Origin: CAZAOA01 sp964486765
Lineage (GTDB): Bacteria > Patescibacteriota > UBA1384 > XYA2-FULL-43-10
Direction: 5' to 3'
NCBI GenBank assembly: GCA_964486765.1
Contig: CAZAOA010000007.1
Coordinates: 1 to 45,564 of the forward strand
DNA: 45,564 bases
The first letter of the stretch is position 1. Each line of letters begins with the position of its first letter. Shown here in pieces: positions 38,952 to 45,564 of this stretch. Under the pieces are notes generated by a model. The model was not told the DNA's origin. It saw only the letters and a list, made by a program, of their open reading frames with translations, and made no database searches. The translations under genes and the position numbers were made by a program.

Positions 38952-39026
38952 TGGTCGCGGGGGTCGGAATCGAACCGACGACCTCGTGGTTATGAGCCAC
39001 GCGAGCTACCGCTGCTCCACCCCGCA
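38952..39026 (-). tRNA. Initiator tRNA-fMet (CAT)
   Basis: 75 nt with encoded CCA. The 5' part GCGGGGTGGAGCAGCGGTAGCTCG is typical of bacterial initiators, anticodon stem-loop CGTGG-CTCATAA-CCACG, T-arm GTCGG-TTCGATT-CCGAC. Position 1 (T) does not form a Watson-Crick pair with position 72 (G), the initiator hallmark. The usual three G-C pairs above the anticodon loop are only two here. Confidence 0.9.
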
Positions 39027-39070
39027 TCAAACACAAAGATTGTAGCAAATTTGTTCCGAATTAGCAAGCT

Positions 39071-39223
39071 TTAAATATTGCTAATCCCCCAAAATGCAAG
39101 AATAAGCAAAATTGCGACAAAAAAGGGCCAGACCCAGAGAAAAATTACTTCTTTCTTCTGGATCAACCGAAAATAAATTATCAAAAAAACCAAGTACACT
39201 ACTAAAAAAATGGCTGAAAGCAT
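39071..39223 (-). CDS. Small membrane protein coupled to the ftsB-like gene (50 aa)
   Basis: MLSAIFLVVYLVFLIIYFRL, a short loop QKKEV, then a second span to the end ...FFVAILLILAFWGISNI. Two membrane helices. The ATG lies one base after the TAA of the ftsB-like gene, and GGAGG within the end of that gene is its ribosome site, so it is surely translated after it. No family recognised. Confidence 0.65.
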   Translation of the reverse strand: MLSAIFLVVYLVFLIIYFRLIQKKEVIFLWVWPFFVAILLILAFWGISNI

Positions 39224-39224
39224 T

Positions 39225-39632
39225 TTAGCCTCCAAAAAAATACTGCCACCAAAGAAGATGATTTGATGGCTTAATTGTTATCTCTGTAAATGATTGATCA
39301 GCAATCTTATCTTCTGGGGAATCCACTGCAAGCGATATCATATTTTCACCTGCAGCCTTATAGCCAAGCTTAGCCCGTGCTTCTTTTTCTTTAAATGAAT
39401 TTGTCTGAAAATAGGCTATTTGGAAATTAAGATTATCTATTCCTTTTTTAAGTTGTTCTATCTTAGCCTCTTGAATGGCAATGTCTTTTCTAGATTCATA
39501 ATTTATCCAGACGCTTCTCCCTACCACAAATAAAAGGTAAACCACAACAACAAAAAGAACCAGACTGTTTAGGGTCATCGGGAGCACTTTTTCAATCCAA
39601 TCTTTCAATCTAACAAGAATACTCTTTTCCAT
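39225..39632 (-). CDS. FtsB/DivIC-like septum formation initiator
   Basis: 135 residues: one membrane span (TLNSLVLFVVVVYLLFVVG), then a coiled coil (SRKDIAIQEAKIEQLKKGIDNLNFQIAYFQ) and the family's EKEARAKLGYKAAGE block (E..AR..LG...PGE in relatives). FtsB/DivIC bridges divisome proteins at the septum. Length is usual. It is followed without a gap by a 50-residue membrane protein and, further on, by the tRNAs and tilS. Its ATG has no strong ribosome site that I can see. Confidence 0.85.
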   Translation of the reverse strand: MEKSILVRLKDWIEKVLPMTLNSLVLFVVVVYLLFVVGRSVWINYESRKDIAIQEAKIEQLKKGIDNLNFQIAYFQTNSFKEKEARAKLGYKAAGENMISLAVDSPEDKIADQSFTEITIKPSNHLLWWQYFFGG

Positions 39633-39684
39633 ATATCCATTATATCAAAGTCTTAAGCAATAAGCTGTAAGTAATAAGTGTATT

Positions 39685-39720
39685 AATGTGAAAAATCCCC
39701 GTTTGGGGATTTTTCACATT
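39685..39720. terminator. Bidirectional terminator, perfect 16-bp stem
   Basis: AATGTGAAAAATCCCC (39685-39700), GTTT, GGGGATTTTTCACATT (39705-39720). It ends the surface-protein gene on the minus strand. Confidence 0.85.
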
Positions 39721-39731
39721 ATATCTTCGCC

Positions 39732-39764
39732 GTGTCTTTTACAGTGTTTTATTCAGTGTGGTTA
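39732..39764. repeat. Direct repeat flanking the surface-protein gene (3' side)
   Basis: GTGTCTTTTACAGTGTTTT, then ATTCAGTGTGGTTA. It matches 41679-41711 (GTGTCTCTAACAGTGTGCT, then TTTCAGTGTGTTTG). It ends 1 bp before the stop codon of the gene. Confidence 0.55.
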
Positions 39765-39765
39765 T

Positions 39766-41511
39766 TTACCAACGTCTAGGTTTTTTCTTTGCAGAAGTCT
39801 TAGCTTTTGGTGCTGGACTACTCTTCTTAGAGTTTTCTTTAACAGAAGTTTGCACTTTTTCATCATCACCGAACCAGTAGAAGTACCCGCCAGTTGCCGC
39901 ACCAGCAAGGATTATTAGAATAAAAAGGATAATCCAAGGTGTCCAATTTATCTCTTCTTCTTCATCATTACCTTCGTCGCCCTTAATCACTCCATCTTCG
40001 TCCAAAACAGTGTCATCTGTGGTTTCCTCTACAACAGTTGGGATACTATCAACTGCTTCTGCAGGCTCCGGGGCAACTGATGTAGAAACCGATGCCTTTC
40101 TCACAACTGGAGCAGGAGCAGGGCCAGAAAGTGTTATGAATTTTTGCATTGTTACTGAATCAGATTCAAGGCTTTCATTGCCCGATCCGTCAACTGCTAC
40201 CACTCTCACATAATATGTTCCGTAATCAGAAACAGAATGAGGGTGAGTTGTTCCAAAAACTGTTGTCTTGGAAACATAACTGGCACCACTTGAGGATCCC
40301 ACGAAAACATAATAGAAACTTGCTCCACCAACTGCATCCCAAGAAACATTGATTACCTTGTTGCCACCTTGAGAGACAATAATAACTGGTGATGCTGGAG
40401 CGACTGTATCCTCAACTTCAACTGTTCGAGTAACTTGAGTTGCTGGATTACCAGCTGCATCTGAAACGTCGTATGTTACCGTGTATATCCCAACCACAGA
40501 AGTATCTACCGGATCAACAGAAACAATGTCACCAGTGATTGGGCCATCAATGTTATCGATTGCAGTGGCTCCTTTATCTGTGTAAACATCACCCATCTCT
40601 ATTACTTCATTTCCTCCAATTATTATTATAATCGGATTCACAGTATCTATAGTAAAACTTTGAATAGCTGAATTTACAGAATAATCATATCCATCCCAAG
40701 CTCTAATATACCAATAGTAAGTTCCATCTAAAGTAATTTCTCCACTAGCAACAGAATATTGTGACGATGATATATCTGTCGAAGTTGAAACGGTTTTATT
40801 TACAAGCGGAGTTGAAAATACATTCGTGCTATCAATAAGTAATTCATAAGTCACCGTATCACCATCTTCGTCCAGAGAATCTGTCCAATCAAGAAGTGGG
40901 GTTAGGGTATTTATCATTGAAGTATCAGTTGGAGTAATTAAATCAGGTTTCTCTGATATCACATTGTCGTGTTCGATTCGAATTGCATCAGCATAAACTT
41001 GATCTGATGAGTCCCCCAATAATTTCACACTGTAGGATTGACCCGCAATGAATTGATAAGTACCAATATTTCTATATCCTGACTTTGTGTTATCCACTTT
41101 CCAGATTCCATTATTGTTTAATGTTTGGTCAACACTCACTGCAGGATTATTGCCGTTTTTGTCCTTTACAATATACTTTGCAATTGTAGAATTTGAAGAA
41201 TGAACCAGCCAACTTACATCTACCGTATAATCACCTGTTACACTTGGAGTAAAACTCCAAGTAGCAAACTCTGTCGGTTGAGCTCCAGAAGTATATCTGC
41301 TTGAACTGTTTCTTCCATTTGAGGATCCAACACTCCAATTTGAAGAGTCGTATTCAGAATAAATCGACACTCCACCACTATCATCGTAGTATTTTGTTAC
41401 ATCTTTTGCGCTCGCCTCTTCTGCTTTGAAAAGTCCACTTATACTTAGTGATGGCATAACTATCATCACCGCCAACAAATAGACTACAAATTTTCTAAAT
41501 CTTCTTCTCAT
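39766..41511 (-). CDS. Cell-surface protein: golvesin-like, Ig and fibronectin domains, C-terminal anchor
   Basis: 581 residues. Signal peptide with AEEASA site near residue 35. Golvesin/xanthan-lyase-like domain (YYDDSGGVSIYSEYDSSNWSV..., GDYTVDVSWLVHSSNSTIAKYIV, residues about 40-185). Ig/Fn3-like region with a DGTYYWYIRAWDG motif; a DUF5011-type Ig domain (GNEVIEMGDVYTDKGATAIDNIDG...TVTYDVSDAAGN); an Fn3 domain; a Pro/Ala/Thr/Asp-rich spacer; then a membrane span WIILFILIILAGAATGGYFYW with a Lys-rich tail in the cytoplasm. Probably an adhesin or structural surface protein. Isolated gene, bracketed by short direct repeats, with a terminator after it. Confidence 0.8.
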   Translation of the reverse strand: MRRRFRKFVVYLLAVMIVMPSLSISGLFKAEEASAKDVTKYYDDSGGVSIYSEYDSSNWSVGSSNGRNSSSRYTSGAQPTEFATWSFTPSVTGDYTVDVSWLVHSSNSTIAKYIVKDKNGNNPAVSVDQTLNNNGIWKVDNTKSGYRNIGTYQFIAGQSYSVKLLGDSSDQVYADAIRIEHDNVISEKPDLITPTDTSMINTLTPLLDWTDSLDEDGDTVTYELLIDSTNVFSTPLVNKTVSTSTDISSSQYSVASGEITLDGTYYWYIRAWDGYDYSVNSAIQSFTIDTVNPIIIIIGGNEVIEMGDVYTDKGATAIDNIDGPITGDIVSVDPVDTSVVGIYTVTYDVSDAAGNPATQVTRTVEVEDTVAPASPVIIVSQGGNKVINVSWDAVGGASFYYVFVGSSSGASYVSKTTVFGTTHPHSVSDYGTYYVRVVAVDGSGNESLESDSVTMQKFITLSGPAPAPVVRKASVSTSVAPEPAEAVDSIPTVVEETTDDTVLDEDGVIKGDEGNDEEEEINWTPWIILFILIILAGAATGGYFYWFGDDEKVQTSVKENSKKSSPAPKAKTSAKKKPRRW

Positions 41512-41533
41512 AAAACCTCTCTTTTTTACTTTA

Positions 41534-41574
41534 TTGACAAAAGCTAAGCTAAGCTTGTGCTAAGCTTTTGTCAA
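41534..41574. promoter_or_regulatory. Palindrome upstream of the surface-protein gene
   Basis: TTGACAAAAGCTAAGC (41534-41549), 9-nt centre, GCTAAGCTTTTGTCAA (41559-41574): 16-bp arms with one mismatch, 23 bp before the start codon. Each arm begins with a consensus -35 hexamer reading inward, but no good -10 follows at 16-18 bp. An operator or leader hairpin is possible. Confidence 0.5.
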
Positions 41575-41678
41575 TGAATATAGTTGATAAATTACAAAAC
41601 TTAAATCCGAATGGAGCCTAAGTTTACCCTCCAGTTAGGAACTATCAAATTATCTTTCTTTTTGTATCTGTTTTAACT

Positions 41679-41711
41679 GTGTCTCTAACAGTGTGCTTTT
41701 CAGTGTGTTTG
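41679..41711. repeat. Direct repeat flanking the surface-protein gene (5' side)
   Basis: Partner of 39732-39764 (about 26 of 33 bases alike). The rest of the gene-free stretch 41575-41862 holds no feature that I can support. Confidence 0.5.
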
Positions 41712-41862
41712 CGCCCAAACCTTGTGACTTAGGCTAATTAGTCAAATACCGTGAGTACCCATAGTCGTATATATAGTATTACTTCGTAATACTTTTGCTT
41801 GACCATAGATTGTTATATTTAGACGAGAGAACTGTACCATCGTATATATCACTCTGTCAAAT

Positions 41863-41895
41863 AAAAATATATGTGGCTCTGACACATATATTTTT
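41863..41895. terminator. Terminator after the CAP-domain gene
   Basis: AAAAATATATGTG (41863-41875), GCTCTGA, CACATATATTTTT (41883-41895). Perfect 13-bp arms, usable in both directions, 23 bp beyond the stop codon. Confidence 0.8.
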
Positions 41896-41918
41896 TAAGT
41901 TATCCACAGCTTACTTTA

Positions 41919-42542
41919 TTAGAACAATGATCTAAATGCGTCTAGCAAAAAATCAACAACTTTTAAAACTGCTGGTTTTTCTCTTCCAAACATTTGTGTA
42001 ACCATAGTAGTTTCATGTGTGCCTTCAAAATTTGTGTATTCTCCTTTAACTACACCTACGCACATATCTTCAAAGTCAGGGTTAAGTATATTTTTTCTAT
42101 GTGAATTTGATAGCATCCAAGCGCCAACTACTCCTTCTGCAGTATCAAAGTCCATAGCTAAGTTCTCTCCAGCGTAAAGATAGTCATATTCTGCAGAATT
42201 CATAAATTCCCAAGGAGATATAAAAAGACCGTTTGGGTTGTAATGTTCAAAATAGTTTTTATCTAGCATGTCTTGAGTTTTCAGATAGACTGCATTATCT
42301 AGCTCTAATACACATTCAAGCTCATTTAGCCCCCTCTTTTGCCTTTCCTGGTTTACTATAGTAGAGATGTTATCTGAAGTTATTGGAAAAGCCATAGCAA
42401 CAGTAACCGAAAGTGAAAACAAGAACATAATTAAACCAACCTCAACCACTTTTCTTATGTAATGACGTTTTCTTACACGCGGTGTTGGCTCAATTTTGTC
42501 TATCTGTTTTTGTGTATTTTTATTTTCCATAATGGATTTCAT
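41919..42542 (-). CDS. CAP-domain (SCP/PR1-like) extracellular protein
   Basis: 207 residues. Basic cytoplasmic N-terminus, a membrane/signal segment (VVEVGLIMFLFSLSVTVAMAF), then a CAP domain: IVNQERQKRGLNELE, LKTQDMLDKNYFEHYNPNG (first His), YAGENLAM (Glu), VVGAWMLSNSHRKNILNPDFEDMCVGVV (W..S..HR.NI block). Bacterial CAP proteins are secreted and mostly of unknown action; some bind lipids or wall material. A later in-frame ATG at 42530 is an alternative start. Single gene with its own terminator. Confidence 0.88.
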   Translation of the reverse strand: MKSIMENKNTQKQIDKIEPTPRVRKRHYIRKVVEVGLIMFLFSLSVTVAMAFPITSDNISTIVNQERQKRGLNELECVLELDNAVYLKTQDMLDKNYFEHYNPNGLFISPWEFMNSAEYDYLYAGENLAMDFDTAEGVVGAWMLSNSHRKNILNPDFEDMCVGVVKGEYTNFEGTHETTMVTQMFGREKPAVLKVVDFLLDAFRSLF

Positions 42543-42690
42543 ATATAATTATGAAATTATATCATTGTATCAAATATCTGAGGTTATGTCAAGGGTTTTT
42601 ATGGTCTGGTATTTATATATTGATAAATTCTAAATTTTCTAGTAACATATAGTCATAGCTTGAGAGCTTCAAACTAGTATTTTTTTATTT

Positions 42691-42720
42691 GGGCATATAG
42701 CTCACCTGATAGAGTGATAC
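42691..42720 (+). tRNA. tRNA remnant (5' half only)
   Basis: GGGCATATAGCTCACCTGAT then AGAGTGATAC has the acceptor strand and D-arm of a tRNA and resembles the start of the intact tRNA 40 bp downstream (GGGCCTATAGCTCAG). It then loses similarity: no anticodon or T-arm follows. A decayed tandem copy. Confidence 0.5.
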
Positions 42721-42759
42721 AACAAGAAAAAAGAGTAGGGAAATTAATAACGAATTTTT

Positions 42760-42834
42760 GGGCCTATAGCTCAGTGGTAGAGCACCCGGCTCATAACCGG
42801 TTGGTCGCAGGTTCGATCCCTGCTGGGCCCACCA
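42760..42834 (+). tRNA. tRNA with CAT anticodon (probably Ile, TilS substrate)
   Basis: 75 nt with encoded CCA: GGGCCTA acceptor, D-arm GCTCAGTGGTAGAGC, anticodon stem-loop CCGGC-TCATAAC-CGG (CAT), T-arm GCAGG-TTCGATC-CCTGC. The C4 and C5 pairs in the acceptor resemble known lysidine-type isoleucine tRNAs. The Met/Ile decision is inference. Confidence 0.9.
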
Positions 42835-42870
42835 AAAAATCGATTCACTATTAAGTGTCGCGAGGGATAT

Positions 42871-44301
42871 ATGACCTACAAAACCAAAAAAGCGATAGAA
42901 TGGACAATTTTTTCAATATTGGCACTAGTATTTTTACTTTCAGCTTCACTTTTTTTCTATCAAAAAGCATATGCAGGTAAGATCTACAGCAACGTTTCTG
43001 TTGCAGGGATAGATTTAAGTAATAAAACCAAAAAACAGGCTTACTATATAGTAGAGAATAGCTTAACTTCTGTACTGCAAAAAAATGTAACTTTCATAGC
43101 AAATGAAAGTGAACTAAATATGCCAGTTTCCGATACCGGTCTTGCTTTTAACATTGAAGAAACAGTAGAGAACGCATACATGGTGGGTAGAAAAGATAAT
43201 TTCCTTATGCAACTTTACCTTTCCGCAAAAACAGTAGTAGTAAAATCTAATCTAGACGTTTCTGCTTCCATTGATGAAGAGGGATTCAACAAGCTTATCG
43301 CTGAAAAGATCCCCGGGCTGAATATGGAGCCAAAAAATGCCGAGATTATTGTAGAATCAGGAAACATAACTGTTAGCACTGAGCAGTCTGGACAAGCTGT
43401 AGATACTGGAAATATTAAAGATGAGCTAATCAAGATCGGAAAAGAAAAAGATGAAGCAGAAGATCTAACCATCACTCTTATCGCAACAGCAGCAGAACCC
43501 GAAGTACTATCTGCAAATCTTGCAGGCTCTACGGCTGTAGCTGAAAGTTACCTCGCAAAAACCATAATTCTCACTTATGAAGGCAAAAGTTACTCTCCTA
43601 CCAAAGCTGAAATTGGTCTTTGGCTTACATTTACAATAAATAGCTCTAACGCATATGACGTTGATCTTAGTGATAGTGCAATTAAAGTTTACTTAACTAA
43701 AATTGCAAAGAATTTTGAGATTCAGAAAAAAGACAGAAAGATAAATGCTTCAAACAACGCAGTTTTAGAAGAAGGTGTTGAAGGAAAATACCTAGATAAA
43801 AATGCAGCCCTGTCACAAATTAAAAGTCAGATCGGCAAATCAAATACTGCTACTGTTGCTCTTGCTACATACACTGAAGCTCCAAGTGAAGTAAAAGTAT
43901 ATCCTGCCGAAGGAATAATCCCGGGCAAATTTGAAGGAAAGTACATCGATATTGATCTTGCTCAACAACAGCTTTGTATGATAGAGGGAAACAACATCTT
44001 AGGATGCCATATTATTTCATCTGGCAAAGCCTCTATGCCAACACCTGTAGGAATACGCCACATAAATGGTAAGACTCTAAAAGCCTGGTCTTCAAAATAC
44101 GGACTTTACATGCCTTATTGGCAAAGTATTGGTGGTGGATATGGAATTCATGAACTTCCCGAATGGCCAGGTGGCTTTAAAGAAGGAGAAAATCACCTTG
44201 GAATCCCAGTTTCTCACGGTTGTGTTCGTCTCGGAGTTGGCCCTGCAGAAACGCTTTACAATTGGACTGACTTAGGAACTCCAGTTTATATTCATAAATA
44301 A
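42871..44301 (+). CDS. L,D-transpeptidase (YkuD) with peptidoglycan-binding repeats
   Basis: 476 residues. N-terminal membrane segment (TIFSILALVFLLSASLFFY). Two VanW/PG_binding_4-type modules (GIDLSNKTKKQAYYIVEN, ...SANLAGSTAVAESYLAKTIILTYEGKSY). C-terminal YkuD domain: YIDIDLAQQQLCMIEGN, TPVGIRHI, GYGIHELPEWPGG (His), and the catalytic SHGCVRLGVGPAETLYNW. It makes 3-3 cross-links in peptidoglycan or attaches proteins to it, outside the cell. Ribosome site GAGGG lies 6 nt before the ATG. Normal domain order for CPR and Gram-positive relatives. Confidence 0.92.
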   Translation: MTYKTKKAIEWTIFSILALVFLLSASLFFYQKAYAGKIYSNVSVAGIDLSNKTKKQAYYIVENSLTSVLQKNVTFIANESELNMPVSDTGLAFNIEETVENAYMVGRKDNFLMQLYLSAKTVVVKSNLDVSASIDEEGFNKLIAEKIPGLNMEPKNAEIIVESGNITVSTEQSGQAVDTGNIKDELIKIGKEKDEAEDLTITLIATAAEPEVLSANLAGSTAVAESYLAKTIILTYEGKSYSPTKAEIGLWLTFTINSSNAYDVDLSDSAIKVYLTKIAKNFEIQKKDRKINASNNAVLEEGVEGKYLDKNAALSQIKSQIGKSNTATVALATYTEAPSEVKVYPAEGIIPGKFEGKYIDIDLAQQQLCMIEGNNILGCHIISSGKASMPTPVGIRHINGKTLKAWSSKYGLYMPYWQSIGGGYGIHELPEWPGGFKEGENHLGIPVSHGCVRLGVGPAETLYNWTDLGTPVYIHK

Positions 44302-44356
44302 TAAGTTAGTAAGAATTAAGCTAGTAAGTGGTAAGTTTTAAGTAATAAGTTAAAAT

Positions 44357-44400
44357 AAACTAAATGCTATATCGTCGTACTACGATATAGCATTTAGTTT
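44357..44400. terminator. Bidirectional terminator between convergent genes
   Basis: AAACTAAATGCTATATCGT (44357-44375), loop CGTACT, ACGATATAGCATTTAGTTT (44382-44400): 19-bp perfect stem, A- and T-rich at the ends. Confidence 0.85.
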
Positions 44401-44417
44401 TAAGCTGTAATTGTTGA

Positions 44418-45227
44418 TTATTGCTTCTTCAAAACCAACATTGTCCTCTCGCCGCCTTCTGGGTTTTTGATAGAATCAATAACCGTTTGAAAGCTATAAG
44501 TATAGCCTTCGCCTTTTCTAGTGCCTGGATCGTTAGTTATAAACTCTGTTTCAGTATAACCTTTTATAACAAGCATATGATAATCCGGTCCCCCATTTGT
44601 ATAGTTCGGGTTGTTCAACTTTTTTCCATCGACAGGAATTATAACTGGTACTCCATTTGCGATGTATTTTTTAATGTTTTCAACTCCCAAGTTGTTGTCA
44701 ATTTGACCATCTAGAGTATAAAATTTAACCGCAAGTTCCAATGTTTTTTCAGATGGCAAATCCAAATGACCTCCGAAATTCTCTTCTTGCCATGGCACCA
44801 TCTTTAGAATCTCTTGATTCATTATGTCGTTTGAAAGTGGTTTTTGATCTAAGTAATACTTGACCATGATGATTGATGCTTCCTCACAAGCATCTTGCCA
44901 TGGTTGATCCCAATTCGCGTACGGAGCTTGTGGAGAAAAACTCATCTCTATTAATGCGCTTGTTGGAATTTCAGTCACAGAAAAATTGAATTTATCAGCT
45001 GGATCTATTGAAGTTACGGTATTTTCGATATTATCAGCGATTGGTTCATTTATAATCTGATCAACCAATACTTCCTGCTCTTCAAGTTCGTTGTCTGCAA
45101 TACATAAAAAACCGATAGCTAAAATAATAACAAAAATAGCAGCAACCACCAATAGATTACTGACTTTCGTTTGTTTTCCAACATTTAATGACTCTCTTAC
45201 TACTCTTTTGCGAAAGTTTCTTTTCAT
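44418..45227 (-). CDS. C39-like (papain-fold) extracellular peptidase-family protein
   Basis: 269 residues. Basic N-terminus, membrane span (LLVVAAIFVIILAIGFLCIA), a linker, then a C39_2-type domain: SFSPQAPYANWDQPWQDACEEASI (catalytic Cys in D-A-C-E-E-A), GGPDYHMLVIKGY (His) and FITNDPGTRKGEGYTY (Asn/Asp). The domain lies outside the membrane. Without an ABC transporter it is not a bacteriocin exporter; a cysteine peptidase acting on the wall or on surface proteins is more likely. It begins 6 bp after the stop of an upstream surface-protein gene, so they form an operon. Confidence 0.85.
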   Translation of the reverse strand: MKRNFRKRVVRESLNVGKQTKVSNLLVVAAIFVIILAIGFLCIADNELEEQEVLVDQIINEPIADNIENTVTSIDPADKFNFSVTEIPTSALIEMSFSPQAPYANWDQPWQDACEEASIIMVKYYLDQKPLSNDIMNQEILKMVPWQEENFGGHLDLPSEKTLELAVKFYTLDGQIDNNLGVENIKKYIANGVPVIIPVDGKKLNNPNYTNGGPDYHMLVIKGYTETEFITNDPGTRKGEGYTYSFQTVIDSIKNPEGGERTMLVLKKQ

Positions 45228-45233
45228 TTGTTT

Positions 45234-45564
45234 TTATTCCTGGATATCGTTCCGTTTTCTCTTTCTCCTCTTGAAAAATAATACAATTAAGTATATCAAT
45301 ATGATTGATCCGAATGAAATACCCACTATCTTCCAAATAATGTATTTACTCTCCAACTGATCTGTTCTAGTTATCAGATCTCCATTGTCAGATAGGTTAA
45401 AGTAAGCACCATACTCAGCTGGTTCACTTGAAAGGGTTAAGTCAGCAGAGATTACCTTTTGTGCAACTAAGACTATCTTATGATCTCCATAGCTTAAACC
45501 CGATGTTAAGAAGTTAAAGTTAGAGTCGAAGGTTCCATTGTCATGAACATTAGCTGTTGGAGAG
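45234..45564 (-). CDS. C-terminal part of a membrane-anchored surface protein (cut by window edge)
   Basis: An open frame of 109 codons enters from the right edge. It begins SPTANVHDNGTFDSNF, continues GDHKIVLVAQKVISADLTLS, then has a membrane span IIWKIVGISFGSIILIYLIVLFF and a basic tail (KRRKRKRNDIQE). The beta-rich outer part with a single C-terminal anchor is like the Ig surface protein at 39766-41511. The start and family are outside the window. Confidence 0.7.
   Translation of the reverse strand, partial: SPTANVHDNGTFDSNFNFLTSGLSYGDHKIVLVAQKVISADLTLSSEPAEYGAYFNLSDNGDLITRTDQLESKYIIWKIVGISFGSIILIYLIVLFFKRRKRKRNDIQE

Overview
The window looks like a scaffold from an uncultivated Patescibacteria (CPR) genome. 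The evidence is AT-rich DNA with compact operons, typical CPR gene content (VirD4-like ATPase beside a replication-relaxation protein, many secreted Ig/PQQ surface proteins, LepA, FtsH, MurJ, TilS, an FtsB-like protein), a GC-rich gene set tied to a diversity-generating retroelement (DGR), and runs of N from scaffolding. TGA is used as stop (several ATGA overlaps), so this is not a UGA-recoding lineage. The exact phylum cannot be told from the sequence.

Layout. 1-2240: a DGR cut by the left edge: start of a reverse transcriptase (minus), a divergent avd gene (plus), a template repeat (TR) holding an artificial 100-N gap, and a GC-rich target gene whose 3' end is the variable repeat (VR). 2240-7000: a decayed repeat region, a DUF3768 gene, a replication-relaxation protein and a large VirD4/TraG-like ATPase. 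7000-10375: a secreted protein, a Tsp45I-like restriction-modification pair, a small membrane protein and remnants of two more restriction-modification genes. 10372-16737: a tightly coupled operon (ATGA, ATGA, 5-bp gap, TTGA) of three proteins with nuclease-like N-termini, one very large, plus a 57-residue zinc-binding protein: a candidate undescribed defence operon. 16765-21674: PLD-like nuclease/XRE pair, HD hydrolase, then a module (IMPase-like, DUF4352, small RNA, unknown protein) bounded by direct repeats that end in a CTCCACCA + terminator block. Several genes here have promoters so close to the ATG that the mRNA should be leaderless.

21675-25500 is rich in RNA: an unassigned ~245-nt structured RNA, lepA (with an in-frame insertion of intergenic-type sequence), two paralogous small GC-rich genes, and then five tandem ~162-bp units. 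Each unit has its own promoter, a 5' stem-loop with a changing loop and a GC-rich terminator whose stem covaries. This small-RNA array is the most striking feature of the window.

25640-30890: two small membrane proteins, a giant secreted PQQ/PHP/Ig protein and a PaaX/Cas2-like protein, with three copies of a near-perfect 34-bp palindrome. 30887-39720 is housekeeping on the minus strand: ydcF-like gene with an in-frame TAG, nfo, a deoxyribosyltransferase-like gene, phosphoesterase, murJ, ftsH (damaged by a 10-N gap), tilS, two CAT-anticodon tRNAs and an ftsB-like gene. 39720-45564 is cell envelope: surface Ig protein flanked by short direct repeats, CAP protein, a third CAT tRNA, L,D-transpeptidase, C39-like protein and a partial anchored surface protein.
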